7,605 bases of DNA from H111-94 sp034436045 (GTDB taxonomy: Bacteria > Chloroflexota > Ktedonobacteria > Ktedonobacterales > Ktedonobacteraceae). Below, in pieces: positions 1 through 6,119 of the stretch (within the stretch, counting starts at the first letter, position 1; every line of letters begins with the position of its first letter). Below the pieces are notes generated by a model. It was not told the DNA's origin. It saw only the letters and a list, made by a program, of their open reading frames with translations, and searched no databases. Where the stretch lies: assembly GCA_034436045.1 (NCBI GenBank), contig DAOTVZ010000319.1:1-7605 (forward strand), in the 5' to 3' direction. Both the position numbers and the translations under genes were made by a program.

Positions 1-2182
1 TGCATTTACCACATTGAATGCAAATACTAGGATCCCACGTCGGTATCTCCTCCGCAATGTTACGCTTCTCCCAACGAGCCGTATTAGAAGGATATGTGCC
101 ATCAGCAGGCAAAGCACTTACCGGCAAGCTATCACCATCCAGCGCGATCATCGGCCCAATCATCCGTCGCACAAAATCAGGTGCTTGCTCGGATACAGGC
201 GGACGACGGTGCAACACCGGCAAAACAACCGGCGCTTTTCTTTGTATACCAGCAGTGCTATTAACACCAACCACCTCCTGCTCAGCAGCAAACACACTCT
301 CTTGTAATCTACCCACCGGTAACTGCACCTCGTATAAGCGCTCTAGCGTCTGATCAACAGCCTGGAAGTTGCGTTGCACAACTGCCTCCCCCCGTTTACC
401 ATATGTCTTCCTGATGCTCTTCTTGATCTGCTCAATAGCCTCATCGCGCGGCAAAATGCCACTAATAGCAAAGAAGCAGGTCTGCATCACCGTGTTAATA
501 CGTCCACCCATCCCCGTCTCACGCGCTACTTTATGAGCATCAATCACATAAAAATGTAATTGCTTCTCCAACAACTCCTGCTGCACCTCAACCGGCAAAT
601 GTTGCCAAATCTCATTGGAATCATACTGACTATCAAGCAGAAAAACACCCCCCGGTCGGGCATATTTCAACACATCGAAACGCTCCAGGAAGGTAAATTG
701 ATGACAGGCTACCACATCAGCCTCACCCACCCCTATCTGATAAGGCGCATGAATAGCATGCGGGCCAAAACGCAAATGCGAAATGGTCACAGAACCGGAT
801 TTCTTAGAGTCATACACAAAGTATCCTTGAGCGTAATTCTCCGTCTCCTCGCCTATGATTTTGATCGAGTTCTTATTCGCCCCCACCGTTCCATCAGACC
901 CCAGCCCCCAGAAAACACACTGCACTGTTCCAGGCAGTTTGAGCGAAAAGGTCGGATCATAGCTCAGACTGGTTTGTGTTACATCATCCTGAATACCAAT
1001 CGTAAAATGCTGCTTCGGCTCCGTCCGCTTCATCTCCTCAAAAATGCCTTTGACCATCGCAGGCGTAAACTCTTTTGAGGAGAGTCCATAGCGACCGCCA
1101 ATCACGCTCGGCTGCAACCTGCGCGACTTATCCTCAGCCAGCGCTGCTACAACATCCAGATAGAGCGGCTCACCCGCACTACCCGGCTCCTTTGTACGAT
1201 CAAGCACCGCCAGCATCCTGACGGTAGAAGGCAGTGCCCGTAAAAAGTGTTCCACAGAAAACGGACGAAACAGGCGTACCTTAAGCACACCTACCTTTTC
1301 GTTATTCGCCTGTAAATATGCCACCGTCTCCTGTACCGTCTCCGCTCCTGAACCCATCAGAACAATTACACGCTCGGCATCCGGTGCCCCAACATAATCA
1401 AACAGATGATAGTGCCGTCCAGTAAGCCTGGCAAACTTATCCATCGCCTGTTGTACCACTGTTGGACACGCCTGATAGTACGGATTCACACTCTCACGCG
1501 CCTGAAAGTATGTATCAGGATTATGTGCCGTACCACGTATAAAAGGGTGGTCGGGCGACAACGCACGCCGACGATGAGCTATCACTAGCTTATCATCAAC
1601 CATCTGGCGCATCTCATCGCGTCCCAATGGCTCAATCTTATTAATTTCATGCGAGGTGCGAAATCCATCAAAGAAATGCAAAAAGGGCACTCTCGCCTCC
1701 AACGTCGCTGCATGCGCAATTAATGCCAGATCCTGCGCTTCCTGCACAGAGTTAGAAGCCAGTAAGGCAAAGCCAGTAGCTCGCGCCGCCATCACATCGG
1801 AATGGTCGCCAAAGATAGAAAGTGCCTGGGTCGCCAGCGAACGGGCCGCCACATGGAAAACTGTCGGCGTCAACTCACCTGCAATTTTGTACATATTAGG
1901 AATCATGAGCAACAGGCCTTGCGAAGCCGTAAAGGTGGTCGCTAGTGTGCCTGCCTGTAATGCTCCATGAATGGCACCCGCCGCACCACCCTCCGACTGC
2001 ATCTCAACCACAAGTGGCACTGTCCCCCACAAGTTCGGTCGTCCCGCCGCAGACCATGCGTCCGCATATTCACCCATTGGCGTCGATGGCGTAATCGGAT
2101 AGATGGCAATAACCTCACTTAATGCATGAGCAATCGTGGCTACCGCCTCATTACCCTCTGCCGTTATCCAGCTCCGATCCAT
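1..2182 (-). CDS. nifJ: Pyruvate:ferredoxin (flavodoxin) oxidoreductase, N-terminal 727 residues (3' end outside window)
   Basis: Cytoplasmic, oxygen-sensitive TPP/iron-sulfur enzyme that oxidises pyruvate with CoA to acetyl-CoA and CO2 and reduces ferredoxin or flavodoxin. I read the minus frame codon by codon and found no stop from 2182 to the left edge. Seen in order: YPITPSTPM with Thr31, EMQSEGG with Glu64, and HVAARS with Arg114, all at the positions of the pyruvate/TPP-site residues of the Desulfovibrio africanus enzyme. Then come MGSGAETV (domain II), VLDRTKEPG, FWGLGSDGTVGANK (about residue 425, CoA-binding domain), and the start of the ferredoxin domain, WDPSICIQCGKC, with Cys721, 724 and 727. 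The family is about 1170-1200 residues, so the rest of the ferredoxin domain and the C-terminal TPP domain are missing through truncation by the window. The start is the ATG at 2182: GGAG (2192-2189) lies 6 nt upstream, and an in-frame stop is at 2203-2201. It is divergent from the sugar transporter operon. Confidence 0.96.
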   Translation of the reverse strand, partial: MDRSWITAEGNEAVATIAHALSEVIAIYPITPSTPMGEYADAWSAAGRPNLWGTVPLVVEMQSEGGAAGAIHGALQAGTLATTFTASQGLLLMIPNMYKIAGELTPTVFHVAARSLATQALSIFGDHSDVMAARATGFALLASNSVQEAQDLALIAHAATLEARVPFLHFFDGFRTSHEINKIEPLGRDEMRQMVDDKLVIAHRRRALSPDHPFIRGTAHNPDTYFQARESVNPYYQACPTVVQQAMDKFARLTGRHYHLFDYVGAPDAERVIVLMGSGAETVQETVAYLQANNEKVGVLKVRLFRPFSVEHFLRALPSTVRMLAVLDRTKEPGSAGEPLYLDVVAALAEDKSRRLQPSVIGGRYGLSSKEFTPAMVKGIFEEMKRTEPKQHFTIGIQDDVTQTSLSYDPTFSLKLPGTVQCVFWGLGSDGTVGANKNSIKIIGEETENYAQGYFVYDSKKSGSVTISHLRFGPHAIHAPYQIGVGEADVVACHQFTFLERFDVLKYARPGGVFLLDSQYDSNEIWQHLPVEVQQELLEKQLHFYVIDAHKVARETGMGGRINTVMQTCFFAISGILPRDEAIEQIKKSIRKTYGKRGEAVVQRNFQAVDQTLERLYEVQLPVGRLQESVFAAEQEVVGVNSTAGIQRKAPVVLPVLHRRPPVSEQAPDFVRRMIGPMIALDGDSLPVSALPADGTYPSNTARWEKRNIAEEIPTWDPSICIQCGKC

Positions 2183-2369
2183 GTCATGCTCCACTTTCTT
2201 TCAGCAAGAACAATAGCCTTAGTCCCTAGCATAGCCTATACACGTCACAAAACCATCACTACACTATCACTCCTCCTCACAGCCATATCACAAGCATCTT
2301 GCTAAACTCCTACCCCAACTCTGTTCATATAAAACATAATATAAGCATAATAACAGACTAATTGCTCCT

Positions 2370-2395
2370 TTTGCTAAAGTAATTAGTATAGCAAA
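2370..2395. promoter_or_regulatory. 26-nt operator-like palindrome over the leftward promoter
   Basis: Perfect 7-bp arms TTTGCTA and TAGCAAA are separated by 12 nt, and the central TAATTA is also symmetrical. In all, 22 of the 26 positions match the reverse complement. The size and symmetry are those of a dimeric repressor operator, and the site covers the extended -10 of the leftward promoter. The regulator is unknown and none is encoded in the window. Confidence 0.4.
2385..2393 (-). promoter_or_regulatory. Extended -10 promoter candidate for the oxidoreductase gene
   Basis: On the minus strand the sequence reads TGCTATACT, a TGn extended -10 with five of six matches to TATAAT. No good -35 lies at the usual distance, which is common for extended -10 promoters. 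It would start a transcript near 2378 with a leader of about 195 nt. It sits inside a 26-nt palindrome (2370-2395), which suggests regulation by a DNA-binding protein. Confidence 0.45.
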
Positions 2396-2459
2396 TCAGA
2401 AATGATTACTATTTCCACCCCTTTCTCAAAAATGCTACCGCATAAACACGCACAATATT

Positions 2460-2473
2460 TGCCCAAATGGGCA
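2460..2473. promoter_or_regulatory. Palindrome abutting the -35 of the rightward promoter
   Basis: TGCCCAAATGGGCA has perfect 6-bp arms around an AA spacer and ends on the base before TTGACA. It is a plausible operator for a dimeric regulator of the sugar transporter. I do not recognise it as the site of a named family. Confidence 0.4.
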
Positions 2474-2502
2474 TTGACAATGCTCACTTGAACAGATATA
2501 CT
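2474..2502 (+). promoter_or_regulatory. Near-consensus sigma70 promoter driving the sugar transporter operon
   Basis: A perfect -35 TTGACA (2474-2479), a 17-bp spacer and a -10 TATACT (2497-2502, five of six consensus bases). The expected start site is near 2509. The next gene on this strand begins at 2887, so the predicted 5' leader is about 380 nt. No better promoter is visible nearer the gene. Confidence 0.65.
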
Positions 2503-2549
2503 CTACTTTATACAGAGGTGACACAACAGTATCATATATACCAGGACAA

Positions 2550-2663
2550 ATGCTTGTGAAAACTGTAGCTCTGACAATCTCATCTATCCTACATACTGCT
2601 CTTTACTGGTATAGAAGATACAATGCGTTTCCTCCCTCTGCCAAAGATGCGTTTTTGAGATAA
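2550..2663 (+). CDS. Possible 37-residue leader peptide (weak candidate)
   Basis: An ATG about 40 nt after the predicted transcription start opens a 37-codon frame ending in TAA. The peptide starts MLVKTVALTISSILHTALYW, so its first 20 residues are mildly hydrophobic, followed by YRRY and a polar tail. An AGGA (2543-2546) lies only 3 nt before the ATG, which is too close for a good ribosome binding site. It contains no run of a single amino acid as in classical attenuators. It resembles no family known to me and could be a chance frame. Confidence 0.15.
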   Translation: MLVKTVALTISSILHTALYWYRRYNAFPPSAKDAFLR

Positions 2664-2798
2664 TCAAGCAGAGTAAGACGTATATAACTAAAAGCCTGTA
2701 AAACTCCGCCCTGGCCGTCCGTTTTACTCGCCTTACGCAAGATATCTCAAATAATTACGTAGAAAGGGGGTACCTTCACACAAAAGTCACAACTTCCA

Positions 2799-2823
2799 CT
2801 ATCATCATATCATGTGATGATAG
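2799..2823 (+). repeat. 9-bp perfect hairpin or operator upstream of the binding-protein gene
   Basis: CTATCATCA and TGATGATAG are perfect complements around a 7-nt loop, ending 63 nt before the lipoprotein start codon. It could be an operator palindrome or an mRNA hairpin. It has no following T-run, so it is not a terminator. Confidence 0.5.
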
Positions 2824-2886
2824 CCATTTCTTGCCCATTCTCTTTTGCATATCCCAGCTTAGATCTGGTACCACGGAGGTCCATCT

Positions 2887-3972
2887 ATGGATATTTCAGA
2901 CTACATATCCCGCTTACCCATGAAGCGTCGCAGCTTACTCAAAAATGCCCTCGTAGCTACTGCGGGCACCTCAGTTGGTGCTACCTTGCTGGCCGCCTGC
3001 GGCGGCACTACCTCTGCTACTACCAGCACCAGCAACGGGTCCGGCGAAGGCAATTTCCCCAGCCATCCCAAATGGCATTTCGTCTTCGTGAATCACGTCA
3101 CGACCAACCAGTTCTTTGTTCCTACTATCTACGGCATCCAGGACGCCTGCGCCCTCCTCGGCTGCACCTACCAATGGACAGGCTCCCAAAACAGCATTGC
3201 CGCCGAAATGGTAAGCGCACTTAATGCCGCCGTAGCCGCCAAAGCCGACGGAATCGCCGTCTCTCTCGTTGACCCCAAAGCCTTCAACGCCCCGGTGGAA
3301 GCCGCTTTACAAGCTGGCATCCCCGTCGTCGCATACAACGCAGACGCCGCTGGCAATCCTCGTATGGCCTATATCGGACAGGACCTCTACCAGTCCGGCT
3401 TCTCGCTCGGCAAAAAAATGGCCGCACAGGTCACATCCGGCGAGGTGGTAGGCTTTATCGCTACTCCAGGCCAGTTGAATATCCAACCACGCATGGACGG
3501 CGCTATCGCTGCTTTCAAACAGTATGCCCCAAACGTCAAAGTGACACCTATCGCCACTGGCGCACAGGTCACAGACGAACTCAACGCCATCGAAGCTTAC
3601 TACCTCGGCCATAAAAATGTGAAGGGCATGTTCGCCGTCGATGGTGGTAGTACACAGGGCCTCGGCGAGATCATGGCTAAATATAATCTCGCCAGCAGCA
3701 TTTATGCTTGCGGCTTCGACCTGGAACCACAAACATTGCAGCAGATCCAGGCCGGCAACTTGCAATTCACCATTGACCAGCAACCTTATCTCCAGGGTTT
3801 CTATCCTGTGGTACAACTCTTCCTGTACAAGCTGTCCGGCGGCCTCATGCAGCCTTGCGACACCGATACCGGCCTCCTCTTCGTCACAAAAGACAACGTT
3901 GGCCTCTATCTGAACACTAAGACACGCTTCGAGGGCAGCAGCAGTGCGGAAAAGCTTGTCACCCAGTCGTAA
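2887..3972 (+). CDS. Sugar ABC transporter substrate-binding lipoprotein (CUT2, RbsB/FrcB-like)
   Basis: Extracellular, membrane-anchored receptor that delivers a sugar to the permease encoded downstream. It has 361 residues. The ATG at 2887 follows a strong GGAGGT (2875-2880) with a 6-nt gap; M12 (2920) has no such site. The signal carries KRRSLLK (13-19), which resembles a twin-arginine motif, then a hydrophobic stretch and the lipobox LAAC with Cys38. A Ser/Thr/Gly-rich linker (41-56) follows. The mature domain has a Peripla_BP_4 pattern: first strand WHFVFVN (63-69), the DGIAVSLVDP repeat region (121-130), IPVVAYNAD (145-153), QPRMDG (200-205, with the usual ligand-contact Arg), VDGGS (251-255), and TIDQQPYLQG (295-304), typical of ribose-type binding proteins. 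The exact sugar cannot be read. It is first in a binding protein-permease-ATPase operon. The length is normal with no sign of damage. Confidence 0.93.
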   Translation: MDISDYISRLPMKRRSLLKNALVATAGTSVGATLLAACGGTTSATTSTSNGSGEGNFPSHPKWHFVFVNHVTTNQFFVPTIYGIQDACALLGCTYQWTGSQNSIAAEMVSALNAAVAAKADGIAVSLVDPKAFNAPVEAALQAGIPVVAYNADAAGNPRMAYIGQDLYQSGFSLGKKMAAQVTSGEVVGFIATPGQLNIQPRMDGAIAAFKQYAPNVKVTPIATGAQVTDELNAIEAYYLGHKNVKGMFAVDGGSTQGLGEIMAKYNLASSIYACGFDLEPQTLQQIQAGNLQFTIDQQPYLQGFYPVVQLFLYKLSGGLMQPCDTDTGLLFVTKDNVGLYLNTKTRFEGSSSAEKLVTQS

Positions 3973-3996
3973 CATTAACTAAAAAGAGACATGGTG

Positions 3997-4061
3997 GTGC
4001 ATTTTCGCAAAAGCGAACCTTATGCATGCATTTACTATTCAGGTTTTTTGCGAAAATGCAC
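3997..4061 (+). repeat. Intercistronic 16-bp perfect inverted repeat between binding-protein and permease genes
   Basis: GTGCATTTTCGCAAAA (3997-4012) is exactly complementary to 4046-4061. The stem can extend by AACC (4016-4019) with GGTT (4042-4045) past a 3-nt bulge, giving about 20 bp and a 22-nt loop. The left arm can alternatively fold into a small hairpin, TTCGC-AAAA-GCGAA (4004-4017). It begins 25 nt after the lipoprotein stop and ends 15 nt before the permease AAAGGAG. There is no T-run after the right arm, so a stabilising or attenuating mRNA stem is more likely than a full terminator. Confidence 0.85.
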
Positions 4062-4091
4062 TATCACGCCCTCTACAAAGGAGTCATCACC

Positions 4092-5117
4092 ATGGCAGAA
4101 ATAGCGCGTCCCGAAACCGCCGCGCCACAAATACAGCCACCCTCGGAAAAATCTACCACCTTCTGGTCACGACTAGGCCAACTCTTTATACGCCAACGTG
4201 AGGGCAGTATCCTGGTCGTCGCTATCCTTTTGCTCATCTACTTCGGCATATCTAGTAGCGACTTCATCACTCTACAAAACCTGCGCGTCATCTCCCAGTA
4301 TCTCTCAGCTACCTCCATTATCGCTGTGGGCGAAGTCTTCCTCTTAATCTGTGGCGAGATTGACCTCTCCGTCGGCTCAATGTTTGCCCTCGCACCTTTT
4401 ATTGTCTACTTCGTCAACCAGGCCGGTATCCCTTTATGGCTAAGCATCATTGTCGCACTCCTCGCCTCCTTGGCATTGGGTGCATTCAACGGCTTTGTCA
4501 CTATCACCTTCAAGATCCCTTCTCTGATCTCTACTCTTGGTACCCAGTTCTTGTTGATCGGCATCACCCTGACCATATCAGGAGGTGAACCGGTCATTCC
4601 ACCACACGTGGGATCACTCAACCAGATCATGGGCGCAGGGCCATACTCAGAGCTAATATGGGCCATTCTCATCGCCATCTTCTTCCAGGTGGTCCTCTCC
4701 TTCACTCGCTGGGGCATGCATACCTTCGCCACCGGCGGTAACCTCCTGGGAGCCAGCGAGGCCGGCGTCAATGTCAACCGCATTAAAATGATTAATTTTA
4801 TGCTCGCTGCTACTCTGGCCGGCCTGGCCGGCATCATGGAAGGCTTCCGCATCGATTCTTTCGACCCCGGCGCAGGTGGCACAACCATCATGTTTAACGC
4901 CGTCGCCGGTGCCGTCATCGGTGGCACCGCACTCATGGGCGGCGTAGGAACGGTCATCGGCGCATTCCTCGGCGTCCTGGCCCTCTCCATCTTGAATGAT
5001 GGCTTCACTCTACTCGGCGTCAGCGCCTACACCTACGATATTATCCTGGGCCTCGCTATCTTAGTCGCAATGATCTTAAATCTTCGCCTTAGTGCATGGA
5101 GAGAGGGCAGAAGCTAA
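4092..5117 (+). CDS. Sugar ABC transporter permease (RbsC/FrcC-like, BPD_transp_2)
   Basis: Integral membrane subunit forming the sugar channel, 341 residues. I chose the ATG at 4092 because AAAGGAG (4077-4083) lies 8 nt upstream. The longer frame from 4026 would add 22 residues that are encoded by the inverted repeat and have no ribosome binding site. A polar N-terminus (1-36) is followed by 8 to 10 hydrophobic segments, roughly at 38-54, 72-88, 97-109, 114-135, 148-163, 187-204, 232-249, 268-300 and 315-331. Family marks are GEIDLSVGSM (88-97), the cytoplasmic loop GGNLLGASEAGVNVNRIK (215-232) that contacts the ATPase, and GGTALMGGVGTVIGAFLG (277-294). It would act as a homodimer with the downstream ATPase. 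Its TAA overlaps the ATPase ATG (TAATG), so translation is probably coupled. Confidence 0.95.
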   Translation: MAEIARPETAAPQIQPPSEKSTTFWSRLGQLFIRQREGSILVVAILLLIYFGISSSDFITLQNLRVISQYLSATSIIAVGEVFLLICGEIDLSVGSMFALAPFIVYFVNQAGIPLWLSIIVALLASLALGAFNGFVTITFKIPSLISTLGTQFLLIGITLTISGGEPVIPPHVGSLNQIMGAGPYSELIWAILIAIFFQVVLSFTRWGMHTFATGGNLLGASEAGVNVNRIKMINFMLAATLAGLAGIMEGFRIDSFDPGAGGTTIMFNAVAGAVIGGTALMGGVGTVIGAFLGVLALSILNDGFTLLGVSAYTYDIILGLAILVAMILNLRLSAWREGRS

Positions 5118-5896
5118 TGGAACATCCACAATCTTCTATCGTCTTACGCGCTGAGCATATCGTTAAAAAATATGGCCCGGTCACCGCCTTGAGCGATGTC
5201 AGCATCAGACTACAAAAAGGCGAAGTCCTGGGCCTGCTCGGCGATAACGGTGCCGGCAAATCAACCTTAATCAAAATCCTCACCGGATTCTTACAGCCAA
5301 CCGAAGGCAAAATCTTCGTGAATGAACAGGAAGTACGACTACGCTCGGTCACACACGCCCGCTCATTAGGCATCGAAACCGTCTATCAGGACCTGGCCCT
5401 GGTCAATGAAATGACTGTCTATCATAATATGTTCCTTAATCGGGAACTGACCTACGCCCCCTTGCCACTCCTCAACAATAGAAAAATGCGCGAATTGGCA
5501 CGCCAGCATCTGGATAGAATCGGCGTCAGAATCCCCTCAGTCAATTCCACCGTCGGCAGGCTCTCCGGGGGCCAACGACAGGCCATCGCCATCGCGCGTG
5601 CAGTCTCCACAGATGCACGCATACTCCTGCTCGATGAACCCCTCGCCGCCATGGGTGCGAAGGAAGGCGCTCTTATCCTGCAACTAATCCACAACTTGCG
5701 CCAAATGGGCAACATTTCTATCATCATGATTGCCCACAACTACGCCCAGGTACTCGAAGTCTGTGACCGGGTCAATATGCTGCAACATGGCACCATCACC
5801 CTGGACAAAAAAGCACAGGACACCTCCCTCGATGAACTAAATGAACTGGTGATGCGCGAATACCGCCTCCACCTACCTCAAGCCAACAATCACTAA
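5117..5896 (+). CDS. Sugar ABC transporter ATP-binding protein, single domain (FrcA-like)
   Basis: Cytoplasmic ATPase energising sugar uptake, 259 residues. Seen: A-loop Tyr19, Walker A GDNGAGKST (42-50), Q-loop YQD with Gln91, signature LSGGQRQ (149-155), Walker B ILLLDE (169-174), EPLAAMGAKE as the D-loop region (174-183) and the switch His207 in MIAHN. All catalytic residues are present. CUT2 ATPases such as RbsA, XylG and MglA usually have two fused nucleotide-binding domains and about 500 residues. This one has a single domain, like fructose-type FrcA, and no second copy follows. The start at 5117 overlaps the permease stop and has GAGAGGG (5101-5107) 9 nt upstream. An in-frame ATG at 5096 would add seven residues inside the permease gene and lacks a ribosome binding site. 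It is the last gene of the operon. Confidence 0.95.
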   Translation: MEHPQSSIVLRAEHIVKKYGPVTALSDVSIRLQKGEVLGLLGDNGAGKSTLIKILTGFLQPTEGKIFVNEQEVRLRSVTHARSLGIETVYQDLALVNEMTVYHNMFLNRELTYAPLPLLNNRKMRELARQHLDRIGVRIPSVNSTVGRLSGGQRQAIAIARAVSTDARILLLDEPLAAMGAKEGALILQLIHNLRQMGNISIIMIAHNYAQVLEVCDRVNMLQHGTITLDKKAQDTSLDELNELVMREYRLHLPQANNH

Positions 5897-5929
5897 AATG
5901 GCAATATCCCACACCAACCAGAATCACTA

Positions 5930-5962
5930 GAGTAGCCGCTCATCATATCTTGAGCGGCTCTC
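5930..5962 (+). terminator. Terminator-like hairpin after the transporter operon
   Basis: AGCCGCTC (5934-5941) and GAGCGGCT (5952-5959) are perfect complements around a 10-nt loop. GAG/CTC extend the stem by three pairs past one bulged T (5933). It starts 33 nt after the ATPase stop. The stem is GC-rich but is followed by a pyrimidine-rich stretch rather than a T-run, so termination may be partial or assisted. Confidence 0.55.
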
Positions 5963-6005
5963 CTATCCTCTCCCCTGGCATACCTCCTCTCCTCCACTAT
6001 GAACC

Positions 6006-6036
6006 TGTCACAGATATCGCTTGTCACCATTGTCAC
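6006..6036 (+). repeat. Three TGTCAC direct repeats upstream of the threonine dehydratase
   Basis: TGTCAC occurs at 6006-6011, 6022-6027 and 6031-6036, the last two as TTGTCAC with a 9-nt period. They lie about 40-70 bp upstream of the candidate -10, where an activator would bind. A chance cluster cannot be excluded. Confidence 0.3.
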
Positions 6037-6074
6037 AAACAACACGGTACTCCCTGGCCCATACAAAATTTAGG

Positions 6075-6083
6075 TGTTACAAT
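6075..6083 (+). promoter_or_regulatory. Extended -10 promoter candidate for the threonine dehydratase
   Basis: TGTTACAAT is a TGn extended -10 with TACAAT (five of six matches to consensus). No convincing -35 is present. A start near 6090 gives a 30-nt leader that contains the AAGGAGGT ribosome binding site (6105-6112). Confidence 0.4.
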
Positions 6084-6119
6084 GCTGTTGCTCAGATAAT
6101 ATTTAAGGAGGTATATTTT

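Larger units (their letters stand above)
2509..2886 (+). promoter_or_regulatory. Long leader with several inverted repeats upstream of the transporter
   Basis: Possible pairings visible by eye: TATACCAG (2537-2544) with CTGGTATA (2606-2613); TTTGAGATA (2654-2662) with TATCTCAAA (2743-2751); nested inside that, GAGTAAGACG (2671-2680) with CGTTTTACTC (2720-2729, one G-T pair). This inner pairing competes with GTAAAAC (2698-2704) against GTTTTAC (2721-2727). A final 9-bp hairpin is at 2799-2823. Two pairings sharing one strand are typical of a switching leader, but the DNA is AT-rich, so chance pairing is possible. No known riboswitch class was recognised and there is no T-run terminator. Confidence 0.35.

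Noticed and set aside
14..1970. Several plus-strand open frames of 60-172 codons across the left region
   Set aside because: They are shadows of the oxidoreductase gene, whose minus frame is open over the whole stretch and carries conserved motifs; their translations show no family features.
2768..2873. Two GGTACC sites as a long-range pairing near the ribosome binding site
   Set aside because: Six self-complementary bases are too short and common to support a claim.
2183..2886. tRNA, CRISPR array or insertion sequence in the divergent region
   Set aside because: There is no cloverleaf with CCA-type end, no regularly spaced repeat units, no transposase fragment and no flanking target duplication; only short inverted repeats are present.
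3307..3975. A 222-codon minus-strand frame opposite the binding-protein gene
   Set aside because: It lies entirely antisense to a well-supported lipoprotein gene, shows no recognisable domain, and its composition is that of a reverse-frame shadow.
3997..4061. Terminal inverted repeats of a miniature transposon
   Set aside because: The element is only 65 nt and no obvious target-site duplication flanks it; a genome-wide copy search would be needed to support this.
4026..4091. A 22-residue N-terminal extension of the permease
   Set aside because: It is encoded by the loop and right arm of the inverted repeat, has no ribosome binding site, and the ATG at 4092 has an AAAGGAG at good spacing.
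4406..5008. A 200-codon minus-strand frame opposite the permease gene
   Set aside because: It is rich in Met, Pro and Arg, as expected when a hydrophobic membrane-protein gene is read backward; no motif was seen.
6021..6119. A 33-residue extension of the threonine dehydratase from a TTG codon
   Set aside because: It covers the promoter candidate and the strong AAGGAGGT; homologous enzymes begin near the ATG at 6120.
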